Below are positions 17,926-27,810 of a stretch of DNA of 64,000 nucleotides, piece after piece. This stretch comes from Segatella copri (GTDB lineage Bacteria > Bacteroidota > Bacteroidia > Bacteroidales > Bacteroidaceae), in NCBI RefSeq assembly GCF_002224675.1, contig NZ_NMPZ01000008.1, positions 62,001-126,000 of the forward strand. Direction: 5' to 3'. Positions within the stretch are counted from its first letter, which is position 1; every line of letters begins with the position of its first letter. Both the position numbers and the translations under genes were made by a program. Below the pieces are notes generated by a model that made no database searches, was not told where the DNA came from, and saw only the letters and a program-made list of their open reading frames with translations.

Positions 17926-20325
17926 TCCAACTGTAGAATGGTTATAAAAGCCAGGCGACATGGCTTATTGTGAAGGCTCTGCTTATAGAAATTCTGGTTT
18001 TTCGTAAGAAACTCCTTCTGGAAACTTCTATTGGGAACTATTGCCATGAAAGTTCATGATTGAAGATATAAGTGGCTACATAGATGATTTGTGGCTACCG
18101 TAACACGAATTTGTATCAGATGCTGTTATTAATTATAGTTGAACAGACTTAACTGTCATAGTTGTATAAGATACCTGCTCCCCCACCCCATCAATAATCT
18201 ATCTTACATACTTTTTGTTCTTCTTTACTATCTTATTTTGTATTGAGCTTTCCAAATCTTTTCACCTGACGATGTGTTCTCTTTTACTTTAAAATATGTT
18301 TGAAAGTTTGAAAACATGCATACAAGTATGTTTGTATGGATGTGCTATATCTTTTAAAGCATTAATATATTGGTATATAGCTATAGTATTAGCTTACAAG
18401 TATGTTTGAAAACAAAATAAACCGTAAAATGGAAAACCCGTACGCAAACTTATTGCATTTGGCTCTCTTCCATTTTTTTTGAGATTCTTTATTCTTTTTC
18501 TTTTAAGGAGACTTCGTGTTACCTGAATTCCTCTTCTCAGATAATTAGTTAAGCTATTATTTGAGCTATCTGTTAATACAGTTGCAAGGCAATATATGTT
18601 CTTACTAATGGTTGTTTAACATTCAGTATGAGCTTTACGTTCTTTTGGGAGTTTACATCCTGATTCATTTTGATGAAACCTGTACTGTATGCTATCGCAC
18701 CGAGCCATTTGAACTTATATTCTTTTCTACTTATTATTACTGTTGTTTATGGTTTACTTTTTGAATCTCTTTTTATTATCATTACACCTTTTCCTTCTTT
18801 CTTTTTCAAGAAATATTGTTTGCTCGTTTAATTGCTAGTTTGTCTGGTTGATACTTGTCCTTTTGATTTCATACATTCTTGTTTCTTTGTTTTCTTGTTT
18901 CTATGTACCATGGTAAATATGATATTTTGTTTACCTGATTTCTAGTATGTTTTATTTTCCGTATTGCAGCTTGATCTTTCATAATATTGTTGACCTTGTG
19001 AAAATTTTCTTGAAAGTTTGAAAACATGTATTTTGTGCGCAGTCAACTTCTAAACATGAAAAACCGAAAACATGTTAACTTGAAAGATATAATGTCTGAA
19101 TACTGGTTATCATGTTATTATCTCTTTTATTCAATATCTTTAGATTACATGTATGATTGAAAACAAAAAAAACATGTATGTTTGTAAAAGTGTAGTTTTA
19201 TCCTAGATCTGTCTATTACCTGTAACATAAGTTTAATTGGGGATTTATTTTATGTTTGAAAACATGTTGTTACTTAAACATGTTTCGTTGAATCCTTGTT
19301 TATTATGCGTTTTAATTCATGATATACTATGACTTTAATTTATTCCTGTTTTCTTTCTATCATATTTATTATTATATTTCTATTTTACTATATTCTCTGA
19401 ATGTTTGAAAACAAATATGTTTGAAAGAATGAATCTTTGAAAGTTAGAAATAGTTTTTCTGGTGCTTCTTTGAGCTGTTAACTTACTGACATCTAGTTTA
19501 TAACTATACTTATTATATTACTTACATGAAAACATGTATGTTTGTATACGTGTACTCACTATTATATATTATAGGTTTTTAAGCTGTTTTGTTTTACTAT
19601 TTGTAATGTACCTTATCACTTGAGATTCATTGTTCCTTTTTAGTTTTGATCAAGCTTTTGCTTTTGCTTGAATGTTTGAACGCTTGAATGTTTGAATGCT
19701 TGAAAATGTGCAGGCGTGTTAAATGTCTTTTCGTCTTTTTACTCAAGTTTGCGTTACTTTTATGTTCTTTTTTTATTTGTTTGTATGTAAACATGTATGC
19801 TTGGTTACATGTTTCTTTGTTTACAATCACTTTTTTACATTCCTGTTTTTTTTGTTAGCTTGCTTACAAGGTTACATGTAATTTCGTATGTTTGAGTATT
19901 TGTTTGTTTGTAAACAGATAATTACGTATATGTGATTACCTGTATGTTTGATTTCAATTAAACAAAGTCTTTTGTTTTTTATTACACGGGTTCCTTTGAA
20001 TGCTAGCTTACATTTTTCTTTGGTTGTTTGATTGTTTGTTTGTTGGCAAACTAGGAAAAATGCAAACATGTATGATTGAAAGCAAACATGTTTGCATTTA
20101 GCTTTTCTGTTTCTTTACCCTTGTGATGCATTTCATATTTACTTTCTTTTTTGTAAGACCGCAATCATGTATGTTAGAAAACAGGTTTGTTTTTTATTGA
20201 TATCTTTATATAATTACTCAATAATGTATTATATTCATTGTAGAATTATTCTGTTCTCCGCTTAAAAAAAATAAGTCCTATGATTTACTTTGGTCGAGAA
20301 TTCTTTCGATGGTTGGGTAGAGAAT

Positions 20326-20386
20326 GCGTCTGAGGGTGACGAACAATGCATCCAACGTGCACTCGGTTGGTCTTTCTCTCAGACGC
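20326..20386. other. Nested hairpin inside the repeat field
   Basis: GCGTCTGAG pairs with CTCAGACGC and encloses CCAAC/GTTGG. It is the only G+C-rich structured island in several kilobases. Confidence 0.5.
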
Positions 20387-21074
20387 TTTGCAAAGATAAT
20401 CATTTTTGGGGAGAATTTACATTTTTCATTCAATAATTTGCTTTAAGATCTTTTTGATGCAAGGAACAAGGATCCATGTTTTTTCGTAAGTTTGTATTCC
20501 TGTATGTTTGCTAACAGTTTTATCCTGGTGTTACTTGATTTTGTTTGGTATTGCTATTTTCAATTATCTGCAATTCCCTTTTCTTTCCTTATCTATCAGA
20601 TCTTCGTATGTTACTTTTGGGTAGGTATGTTTCTTGTTGATGTTAATAGAGTGGAGTAGGGAGGTCGGTGTTTCCGTCTGGAACTTCTATCAGCTCTAGT
20701 TTTCTTTATACTGTTGCTTAGCTGTCTTTTCTATATTTTATGGTTTGATTATCGATATGCTTTCCTATATAAATGGGCTTTTCTTCGATACTTTGATTTA
20801 TCTATAAGATTTGTTTCTCCTGTTCTTTTTCCTTCTCAGTTCGTTATGCTTGAAAGTATGTATGTTTGGTAGTTTGTAAAACCGAAAACCAAAAAACAAT
20901 TAAACATGTATGTTTGAAAACGGTTTTATTCGTTTTTTATAAACGTTTGATTAATAGTATGATATAAGTTGCTTGAAGTTTGCAAACTTATATGTATACA
21001 AACATGTTTGCAAAATATTATGTTTGAAAACAAACATTTTTGCGATTTCTCTTGTTTATTTCAATTATTTAATG

Positions 21075-21082
21075 TATCTTTG
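21075..21082 (+). promoter_or_regulatory. Promoter of parA
   Basis: TATCTTTG, a perfect core, 31 bases before the parA ATG and immediately after the last repeats, so the partner protein could repress it. Confidence 0.65.
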
Positions 21083-21112
21083 CACCAGAATTAATAATTA
21101 AAAGTCAAAGAC

Positions 21113-21919
21113 ATGGAAAATAGACTGAAAATGATCTTGGCTATCGTCAATAATAAGGGTGGCGTTGGCAAAACGACTACAGTGCAAAATCTTGCAGCTG
21201 GTATGCTCCGAAAGGATAAGAAACTAAGAATCCTTGAGATAGACTTGGATCCTCAGTGTAACTTAACCCTTTTGAATCATGCTCCAGAAGGTTGTGCTAC
21301 TGTTTTTGATTCTATGATTGCTTGTAAGGGACTTCCTATATACAAGTCAGAGATAGGAGTGTATTATGTTCCAGGTTCTGCAAAAATGCAGGATGTGGAT
21401 CCTTTCCTTCAGAATACCGGATCTCCTCGTCAAGTGTTGGGAGCTTGCATCAGCAGTCCTTGCATAGATTTTACCGGTGAAGGTATCACTGATCCTATAG
21501 ATTTCTTTGACTATATCTTCATTGATTGCCCTCCAGCATTGTCTCAGTCAACTTATAATGCTATGGTTGTTGCCAGTCATTTGCTTATACCAGTTCAGAT
21601 GGAAGGACTTTCTGTGAATGGTTTGGCTGCCATTCTTGGAGCATTGGATGAGGTAAAGAATGGCAGATTTGCCTTGAATAAAGATCTTGAATTATTAGGT
21701 CTGTTACCTGTAATGCTGGATGAGAGACCTCGCATTGTCCGTCAGGCGCTGGCTTTTCTTAAAGAAACATATGGTGATAAGGTCTTGTCACATGGTATTC
21801 GACGTTGCATCAAGGTAAATGAGGCGCAGACAGAGCTGACTGACCTGTTCTCATATTCACCTTATTGTACAGCAGCAAATGACTACTCTTTTGTAATTAA
21901 AGAATTGTTCAATCTATAA
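21113..21919 (+). CDS. parA: ParA-family partition ATPase
   Basis: This 268-residue protein has a deviant Walker A NNKGGVGKTTTVQNLA at residues 13-28, the second motif ILEIDLDPQCNLT near 41, and Walker B YIFIDCPPALSQ near 134: the standard ParA/MinD layout. It lacks an N-terminal HTH, as in small type Ib partition ATPases. Together with the DNA-binding partner encoded 12 bases downstream, it should move replicon copies along the nucleoid. The first ATG at 21113 was chosen; 21131 is possible. Strong replicon-maintenance context (rep, iterons). Confidence 0.88.
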   Translation: MENRLKMILAIVNNKGGVGKTTTVQNLAAGMLRKDKKLRILEIDLDPQCNLTLLNHAPEGCATVFDSMIACKGLPIYKSEIGVYYVPGSAKMQDVDPFLQNTGSPRQVLGACISSPCIDFTGEGITDPIDFFDYIFIDCPPALSQSTYNAMVVASHLLIPVQMEGLSVNGLAAILGALDEVKNGRFALNKDLELLGLLPVMLDERPRIVRQALAFLKETYGDKVLSHGIRRCIKVNEAQTELTDLFSYSPYCTAANDYSFVIKELFNL

Positions 21920-21931
21920 ATATTTAGAATT

Positions 21932-22180
21932 ATGGCAGGAAAGGATTTTCGCGCAGCGTTTAGTAATATGAATCAGGCAGTACGTCCTGGTAATGAGCAG
22001 CCTGTTGTTAAGAAAAAGAAGATGTCTCTTGCAGAGAAAAGAGCCACTATGCATGGTGTTCAGACTTATTTGTCCGATGAAGACTATGAGCAGCTTATGC
22101 TCACTAAGATCAAGACAAAAAAGAGTTGTGAAGAGATTTTGCGTGATGCTTTAAAGCAGTATATTCAGGCATTTAAGTAA
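21932..22180 (+). CDS. Small ribbon-helix-helix-like partner of ParA
   Basis: This 82-residue basic protein has a disordered N-terminus with KKKKMSLAEKRA and a C-terminal segment, HGVQTYLSDEDYEQLMLTKIKTKKSCEEILRDAL, that fits a ribbon-helix-helix DNA-binding fold (strand, helix, turn, helix). Such proteins serve as the centromere-binding ParG/ParR-type partner in type Ib systems. It is 12 bases after parA and is followed by a strong terminator, so the two form a closed operon. The repeats upstream of parA are the natural binding target. Confidence 0.7.
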   Translation: MAGKDFRAAFSNMNQAVRPGNEQPVVKKKKMSLAEKRATMHGVQTYLSDEDYEQLMLTKIKTKKSCEEILRDALKQYIQAFK

Positions 22181-22204
22181 AATGCCTGCTAAGAGATAAA
22201 GTTG

Positions 22205-22246
22205 GCCATTGCCTAAGAGTGTTGGATCTTAGGCAATGGCTTTTTT
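22205..22246 (+). terminator. Strong terminator of the parA operon
   Basis: GCCATTGCCTAAGA pairs perfectly with TCTTAGGCAATGGC and is followed by TTTTTT. Confidence 0.92.
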
Positions 22247-22397
22247 ATTTTTTCCTTAAGTTGGAACTGATGTTTCCTGGCTATTTCTAATGTAAACAGA
22301 ATTAACTTGTTATACTATTGCGATGTTTGCCTATGTATTATATCTATAGGTAATTTTGCTATCGATATAAAACCTCGTGCTTTTTCTGTCTGACTTA

Positions 22398-22609
22398 CCA
22401 GTCATCACTTGCTTTTTGACGTGCAAAGGTATGGCAGGCTTGTCAGATACCAAACACCACATTTCTGCTATCTGCAGAGAATCTTTTCAAGCAGCCTTCC
22501 ACAATCAGAGATTGGGTATTCCTGAAAAGATTCTCTGCAGATTGTTTGGTGTTCTGACTTCTATGGCCTTCCATCTTTTAAGCACGTAAAAAGGCAAAGT
22601 GATGACTGG
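22398..22609. ncRNA. Large fold-back element, copy 1 (structured RNA or DNA hairpin)
   Basis: The whole 212-nt stretch folds on itself. The outer stem is CCAGTCATCACTTGC with GCAAAGTGATGACTGG. The middle pairs GTCAGATACCAAAC with GTTTGGTGTTCTGAC. The inner stem CTGCAGAGAATCTTTTCA (22472-22489) pairs perfectly with 22523-22540. A second copy at 30818-31031 keeps the pairing with different bases. It lies in the leader of the gene at 22723. CAAAGGTA in the 5' arm is also a minus-strand TACCTTTG. Whether it acts as RNA or DNA is unknown. Confidence 0.75.
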
Positions 22610-22722
22610 TATGCCGGAATGACTTTAAAAAAAACTCGGATTTTACGATAGCAAAAGTCTTAAAAAGGCTGTGAATCTGAAATCCAGAATAAATTCAAGT
22701 TGAACTTTAAAGGATTAAGAAC

Positions 22723-23061
22723 ATGACAGAGACAATTCAAATCAAGGTTCCCAAGTGGAACATCGAGAGTGAGACTGGTTACAAGCCACGTACTACATTT
22801 TGGCAGGATTTCTCCATAGCTGATGCTTTTGGAGGGGATGCCGTTACAGACACATTCCATCGTGCGTTCAATGAATGGAAAGACAATTGTGTTTACATTA
22901 CTGAGCTTGTGATGGTGTTGAATCACAAGATTGCCCAGTGGTATGAAAAAAACATGGAGCTAGCCAAACTTTACGATAAGTATTATCATGCAGCAGCTTG
23001 TTACGCAGAGGATAATCTCAAAGGGGCTAAGCTACAGTATTATTATAGAGTGACAGATTAA
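22723..23061 (+). CDS. Mobile-element hypothetical protein
   Basis: This 112-residue soluble, largely helical protein (FWQDFSIADAFGGDAVTDTF, then YITELVMVLNHKIAQWYEKN) resembles short proteins found next to radC-type genes in Bacteroidetes mobile elements. I cannot name a function. It is preceded by the fold-back element and an A/T-rich leader that is also found before radC at 31146, so the two genes may share post-transcriptional control. Confidence 0.65.
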   Translation: MTETIQIKVPKWNIESETGYKPRTTFWQDFSIADAFGGDAVTDTFHRAFNEWKDNCVYITELVMVLNHKIAQWYEKNMELAKLYDKYYHAAACYAEDNLKGAKLQYYYRVTD

Positions 23062-23106
23062 AGAAGGAAACGGCAAGGCTAACCACCTTGCCACAACTTT
23101 TTCAAC

Positions 23107-23595
23107 ATGGCTGGGATTTTAGATGATGAAATTTTGGAGTTGGAAGGTCTCTTTGCATCAGACAACTCAAGTATGAGAAATCGGCATATAGAGTTTGCCA
23201 GGCGTGATTATGTAAAGCTCAAGCAGCTAGGGTATGTCCGTGCTCCTTCTGAACTTAAACTCAATGAGTATCTTTGGGTTGACGTACTTTCCTACTTGCA
23301 ACCACGCACTCAAGTAGAGGAGATTGAGGAAAACCTGGAAATTAGAATATTACAGCATCCCAATGGATTGTGGACCTATGGAGTTTTTGCTTGCTATGGA
23401 ACCAGGGGTTGGTCTTTCTTGCCTGGTCTCTTTACCGGTCTTTTTCGTTCCGAGAATGAGGCGCATGATACGGCTATCAATAGCCTGATCAGGTTTCTAC
23501 AGGAAGACAAGAAAGCAGCTAAACTTGTGAAGAAGTTAAAGGGGCGGCTTTCTGGTAACCTGCAGTTGGACTTGTTTGCTGGTTTTGTCTTTTAG
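23107..23595 (+). CDS. Hypothetical protein
   Basis: This 162-residue protein starts 45 bases after the preceding gene, probably in the same transcript. The N-terminus is acidic and helical. The middle (LEIRILQHPNGLWTYGVFAC, then GWSFLPGLFTGLFRSENEA) looks like a small alpha/beta domain with a conserved aromatic patch. The C-terminus is lysine-rich. I recognise no family. The mobile-element context (SSB, RadC, ParA nearby) suggests a DNA-metabolism accessory. Confidence 0.6.
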   Translation: MAGILDDEILELEGLFASDNSSMRNRHIEFARRDYVKLKQLGYVRAPSELKLNEYLWVDVLSYLQPRTQVEEIEENLEIRILQHPNGLWTYGVFACYGTRGWSFLPGLFTGLFRSENEAHDTAINSLIRFLQEDKKAAKLVKKLKGRLSGNLQLDLFAGFVF

Positions 23596-23641
23596 CAGGG
23601 AGTGGGGGAGAGGCTCTATCTAGGGTTTCTTCCCCTCGGTT

Positions 23642-23740
23642 CGGCTGCTTTCTTAGGGCGCAGCCGTCCGGCATAACCTTCCTGTTATGCCGGATAAATA
23701 GGTATCGCAGATGCTTGTCTGATGGCTGATAGCATCAGCC
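23642..23740. other. Three consecutive hairpins
   Basis: CGGCTGC/GCAGCCG at 23642-23666, CCGGCATAAC/GTTATGCCGG at 23668-23693 and GGCTGAT/ATCAGCC at 23724-23740 lie right after the hypothetical gene. The first two are G+C-rich without a long T run, so this may be a processed 3' structure and not a simple terminator. Confidence 0.55.
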
Positions 23741-23849
23741 TCTGGTTTTTTATGTCTATCTTTTTGGGGAGGAGATCGGAGAGCCGCTTTTGGGGTAGGC
23801 TACCTCCTAAAAGATAGGTTGTATGTCATGGCAAATGGTATGAAAGAAT

Positions 23850-24840
23850 CTGCATCCTCTTCCTTTTGCTTCACTTTTTTGAAGATGGTGGCTTGTTTTT
23901 TGGAAGGTAGTAGTCCTTTGCCATCCTTTTGACAGGTCTCTTTTGTCTTTGGTGTTTCCTCCTTTAGCTTGCCTTCCTTGAGGGAGGATTGGCTGGTCAT
24001 CGTGGGGTGGGGATTCGAAGACCTGGTTGAAAGAGGTTAGTATAGTCTCTCTTTTCTCGGTGATGTTGATGGGTACACCAGAAATAGGTAGGACTGGTTT
24101 TCTCAAGGTTCCTGGTAAAGGGAAGCGTCCTCTTTTTGATTTCCTGCTACTTTTATTGTTTCTTTAGGTGAGCGTTCATTCATTTTCTTAAGCGTCATCC
24201 CTTGATTTTACTTTGCAAATTTACCACAAGCGGCGACTGTCAAGGGCACACCCAGGGGCTTGTCTCCACATTTTTTTCATTGTTTTTGGGTGCAGCGGCT
24301 CCTGTTTCAAAAACAACCAGATGTCCTTGAAAATAATATGGGCCATCTCTTGCCTTTTCTCGCCTTCTCCTTGTTGGTGTTATTCGCACGTAAAATTTAA
24401 GTAATAACGTTTTAAAAATAAAGATTATGAACGCAAGTAACAATTTCACAGTAGTAGGTTTTATCTGCAAGGACGCAGAAGTTAGAAACTTTGAGAAAAG
24501 CAGCCTCGCTCGCTTTGGCGTATCCATCAAGACCACTGAGAAGAAGGGTGGCGTGGAGATTACCTCTTCTTCCATCCAGAGCTTCGAGAGCTGGATCAAG
24601 AACGATGACCAGGCAACCCTCGATCTCCTCAAGAAGGGCAAGCGAGTAAAGGTGGAGGGCTTCTTCAAGAGCGAGACCTATCAGAAGGATGGCAAGGACC
24701 ATCATGTGATCAAGCTCATTGCCACCGGTATCTCAGAGGTGGAGAAGCAAAAGAAGGAGGAGGCAGCTTAGCCTCCTTTCCCATATCTGCCATGTTTGTC
24801 TTCCAAGGCTATCTTTTTGCCGGCTCTCCAGGGTGTTATA
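23850..24840 (+). repeat. SSB cassette, copy 1 of 3
   Basis: About 1 kb is shared with 25971-27050 and 29357-30395: a ~570-base gene-free leader, the ssb gene and a short tail (GCCTCCTTTCCCATATC). Differences between copies include single-base indels in the leader, which disrupt the apparent minus-strand ORFs and argue that the leader is non-coding. Confidence 0.85.
24427..24771 (+). CDS. ssb: Single-stranded DNA-binding protein, copy 1
   Basis: This 114-residue OB-fold protein (NNFTVVGFICKDAEVRNFEK, then LARFGVSIKT and GKRVKVEGFFKSETY) matches short SSBs of Bacteroidetes mobile elements. It lacks the acidic C-terminal tail (DDDIPF type) that recruits partner proteins in housekeeping SSB; it ends KQKKEEAA. 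It coats single-stranded DNA during replication, transfer or repair. Two further copies in this window differ by one or two residues. This copy has QATLDLLKK where the others have QAILDLLKK. Confidence 0.85.
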   Translation: MNASNNFTVVGFICKDAEVRNFEKSSLARFGVSIKTTEKKGGVEITSSSIQSFESWIKNDDQATLDLLKKGKRVKVEGFFKSETYQKDGKDHHVIKLIATGISEVEKQKKEEAA

Positions 24841-24969
24841 TCTATCTGGGTATTTTGGGGTTAAGTATTATGGTGGTATCTAAAAAGTGCTTTTTCTTGT
24901 GTGTATTCCTTCATATCTTGCCAATATCCCCAATATTATCAGGAAATATGGTGATTTCTCAGATTTTAT

Positions 24970-24985
24970 TTATAATTTTGTCGTA
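24970..24985 (+). promoter_or_regulatory. Isolated iteron-like site, probable promoter of the MBL gene
   Basis: TTATAATTTTGTCGTA is the origin iteron with one change. It contains TAATTTTG, which fits the TAnnTTTG promoter core, and lies about 35 bases before the ATG at 25020. Confidence 0.5.
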
Positions 24986-25019
24986 GCAATTAAGAACATC
25001 AGAAGGATATTAAAAAGTT

Positions 25020-25838
25020 ATGGATACAAGAATCATCATATTGAGTGACAATCGTACCGATAATCCCCTGCTTGAAACGGAGCATGGTTTATCGGTATAT
25101 TTAGAGTATAACGGCAGGAAGTATCTGCTCGATACCGGAGCTTCCGACTTATTCATGCGCAATGCTGAAAAGCTGGGTGTAGATTTAGGTGAGGTGGATT
25201 ATTGCCTGATTTCGCATGGTCACAATGACCATATAGGTGGACTTCCTGCCTTTTTGGAGATGAATCACAGGGTAAAGGTCATCTTGTCTTCGGAGATTCC
25301 TGGGGCAGAATATGCTTCTGCCAGGCGTTATCTGCATTCTATTACAGGAGATGTGGATTTTCAGAAACATGGAGATCGGTTTGTTTTCATCAAAGAGGAT
25401 TCTTGTGTGGATGGTATTCATGTCTATTCTCATCTGGCTCATCATCATGCACAACCTTTGGGCGATAGAACGCTGTTGATAAAATCTGATGATGGCAAGT
25501 TTGTAAAGGATGCATTCCGTCACGAACTGGCCTTTGTAGTGGGCGATGTTCTCTTTACCGGTTGTGCCCATAACGGTATCTTGAATATTCTGGAATCTAT
25601 TCAGGAACCTATCCGTTTGAGCATTGGAGGCTTTCATTTGTTGGACAGTCATTTAAGCGAGCATTATGAGACGGATGAGCAGTTGCGTGATATCTCTTCG
25701 GAATTGGCGCGCCGTTATCCGGATGTGGATTTCTATACTGGACATTGCACTGGGGAGCATTGCTACGGAGTTTTATCTGAGGAGAAGGGATTGCAATTAC
25801 ATCAGTTTCATTGTGGTGACGAGATTGATAGAGGATGA
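25020..25838 (+). CDS. MBL-fold metallohydrolase
   Basis: This 272-residue protein has the metallo-beta-lactamase metal motif ISHGHNDHIGG at residues 63-73. The family layout is LSDNRTDNPLLETEHGLS at the N-terminus, TGCAHNGILNI near 182, GGFHLL near 204 and the C-terminal GHCTGEHC. This matches the MJ0296/dihydropterin-synthase-like subgroup seen in archaea and anaerobes, acting on a small phosphorylated or pterin-type substrate that is not established. It is flanked by two SSB cassettes, so it looks like cargo between repeats. It is a single-gene unit with its own promoter. Confidence 0.85.
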   Translation: MDTRIIILSDNRTDNPLLETEHGLSVYLEYNGRKYLLDTGASDLFMRNAEKLGVDLGEVDYCLISHGHNDHIGGLPAFLEMNHRVKVILSSEIPGAEYASARRYLHSITGDVDFQKHGDRFVFIKEDSCVDGIHVYSHLAHHHAQPLGDRTLLIKSDDGKFVKDAFRHELAFVVGDVLFTGCAHNGILNILESIQEPIRLSIGGFHLLDSHLSEHYETDEQLRDISSELARRYPDVDFYTGHCTGEHCYGVLSEEKGLQLHQFHCGDEIDRG

Positions 25839-25970
25839 AATTTACTAAAAATGAGTTGATTAGTCAGCGGCTGATACCGATTTGAGAACTATTTTTTATG
25901 TATCTATTGATAGCGTCCTTTTATATTGTTATATCTTTATGAGTGTTCCTGGGGAAACGCTCTTTTGGTG

Positions 25971-27050
25971 CCATCTATTCAAGGCTACTCAAAGTGGTTG
26001 GGTAGCCTTGGACAAACAAGAAGTGTTTCTAGGACTGCTGGCTCCTCTTTCTTTTGCTTCACTTTTTGGAAAGTTGGTGGCTTGTTTTTGGAAGGTAGTA
26101 GTCCTTTGCCATCCTTTTAACAGGTCTCTTTTGTTTTAGGTATATCCTCCTTTAGCTTGCCTTCCTTGAGGGAGGATTGGCTGGGCATCGTGGGGGTGGG
26201 GACTCGAAGACCTGGTTGAAAGAGGTAAGTATAGTCTCTCTCTTCTCGGTGATGTTGATGGGTACACCAGAAATAGGTAGGGCTGGTTTTCTCAAGGTTT
26301 CTGGTAAAGGGAAGCGTCCTCTTTTTGGTTTCCTGCTACTTTTATTGTTTCTTTAGGTGAGCGTTCATTCATTTTCTTAAGCGTCATCCCTTGATTTTAC
26401 TTTGCAAATTTACCACAAGCGGCGACAGTCAAGGGCACACCCAGGGGGCTTGTCTCCACATTTTTTTCATTGTTTTTGGGTGCAGCGGCTCCTGTTTCAA
26501 AAACAACCAGATATCCTTGAAAATAATATGGGCCATCTCTTGTCTTTTCTCGCCTTCTCCTTGTTGGTGTTATTCGCACGTAAAATTTAAGTAATAACGT
26601 TTTAAAAATAAAGATTATGAACGCAAGTAACAATTTCACAGTAGTAGGTTTTATCTGCAAGGACGCAGAAGTTAGAAACTTTGAGAAGAGCAGCCTCGCT
26701 CGCTTTGGCGTATCCATCAAGACCACCGAGAAGAAGGGTGGCGTGGAGATTACCTCTTCTTCCATCCAGAGCTTCGAGAGCTGGATCAAGAACGATGACC
26801 AGGCAATCCTCGATCTCCTCAAGAAGGGCAAGCGAGTAAAGGTTGAGGGCTTCTTCAAGAGTGAGACCTATCAGAAGGATGGCAAGGACCATCATGTGAT
26901 CAAGCTCATTGCCACCGGTATCTCAGAGGTGGAGAAGCAAAAGAAGGAGGAGGCAGCTTAGCCTCCTTTCCATATCTGCCATGTTTGTCTTTCCAAGGCT
27001 ATCTTTTAGGAGGTAGCCTTTTTTGCCGGCTCTCCAGGGTGTCATGTCTA
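25971..27050 (+). repeat. SSB cassette, copy 2 of 3
   Basis: This is the same leader-ssb-tail unit as at 23850. Like copy 3, but not copy 1, it also carries the upstream CATCTATTCAAG start. An extra G in the leader shifts the frame of the shadow ORF present in copies 1 and 3. Confidence 0.85.
26617..26961 (+). CDS. ssb: Single-stranded DNA-binding protein, copy 2
   Basis: This 114-residue OB-fold SSB is identical to copy 1 except Ile for Thr in QAILDLLKK. Differences at the DNA level are mostly synonymous (for example GAGAAG/GAGAAA, ACCACC/ACCACT), so the protein is under selection or has been homogenised by gene conversion. It again lacks the acidic tail. It is followed by the repeats and the hipBA pair. 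Confidence 0.85.
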   Translation: MNASNNFTVVGFICKDAEVRNFEKSSLARFGVSIKTTEKKGGVEITSSSIQSFESWIKNDDQAILDLLKKGKRVKVEGFFKSETYQKDGKDHHVIKLIATGISEVEKQKKEEAA

Positions 27051-27097
27051 ATGGAGAGGGTGGGGCTAGTTCTTGACGTGATATTGTTAAATCTAGC

Positions 27098-27195
27098 AAA
27101 TGGTTTCCAAAATGCGGAAACCGTTAGGAATGATTAAGTTATCTTTAGTGAATGGTTTCCGTATTTCTGAAACTGTTTGGAAACATTAAGTCTGC
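27098..27195. repeat. Pair of ~52-bp direct repeats upstream of hipBA
   Basis: Units starting at 27098 and 27150 share AATGGTTTCC, a GGAAAC-type core and ATTAAG. Each unit has internal dyads (GGTTTCC/GGAAACC). The same pair, in diverged form, is at 11179-11285. They lie about 200 bases before the hipBA promoter. Confidence 0.55.
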
Positions 27196-27409
27196 TCTTG
27201 TGGGAATTGAAACTATTTATAGTAGTGAAGAAGAACGCTTCTGACTAGCAAGATATCATGATAGATAATTAGATCTTTCATTCCTTTTGGTGGGGTGGTT
27301 TGGGGGTGATTTTGTATGCTTTTGGGAGTTTTTACTTACAAAAAGGTTAAAAAACATGCAAAAAACAGAAATTCTTCATGATAGTTGAGATTATCTGAAA
27401 ATAAATGTG

Positions 27410-27417
27410 TATTTTTG
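27410..27417 (+). promoter_or_regulatory. Promoter of the hipBA pair
   Basis: TATTTTTG followed by TGCC, the same form as at the rep promoter, 85 bases before the HTH gene. Confidence 0.5.
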
Positions 27418-27501
27418 TGCCTATAAATATAAGTAGAATATAATATAAGGCAAAAATACGTATCTAACTTATATCGTGGTATAATTTAAATATTAGGAAT
27501 T

Positions 27502-27810
27502 ATGATTGATTATTACGAGTATTCTATACCCGAATTGGTAAAACTTCTTGGTGCAAGATTCAAGGATTACCGTCTGCGTAGCAATATGACACAGAAAGAG
27601 GTATCTGAACAATCGGGTATTACAATCACAACCATTCATAAGTTTGAGAATGGTACATCCGGCAATGTCTCGCTTGGCACATTTCTTTTGCTGCTGAAGG
27701 CGATAGAGCAGATTGATGCCCTTGATGAACTGATGCCGGATTTACCGCCATCTGCGTACCTGATGAAGGAAGAAAAGAAAGTTCAACGAATAAGACATAA
27801 GAAGTCATGA
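27502..27810 (+). CDS. HipB-like XRE antitoxin
   Basis: This 102-residue protein has an XRE helix-turn-helix at about residues 29-50 (MTQKEVSEQSGITITTIHKF) and a basic C-terminal tail (KKVQRIRHKKS). It overlaps the hipA start by four bases (ATGA), so expression is coupled. HipB proteins bind HipA and repress the operon. The reference family is well known and the context is complete. Confidence 0.85.
   Translation: MIDYYEYSIPELVKLLGARFKDYRLRSNMTQKEVSEQSGITITTIHKFENGTSGNVSLGTFLLLLKAIEQIDALDELMPDLPPSAYLMKEEKKVQRIRHKKS

Larger units (their letters stand above)
17417..21060. repeat. 3.6-kb A/T-rich field of TGTTTGAAAACA/ACATGTATGTTTG repeats, candidate centromere
   Basis: Variants of ATGTTTGAAAACA and ACATGTATGTTTG recur throughout, for example near 17417, 17526, 18297, 18400, 19013, 19150, 19253, 19402, 19530, 19668, 19785, 20070, 20165, 20500, 20850, 20905 and 20995-21035. 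No credible long gene is present. The field lies between rep and parA, ends right before the parA promoter, and carries a dyad unit (TTTG/CAAA). This is what a repeated parS-like site for ParA and its partner would look like. Confidence 0.6.

Noticed and set aside
22377..22589. Plus-strand ORF across fold-back element 1
   Set aside because: The sequence is constrained by pairing of its two halves, and copy 2 does not keep the frame.
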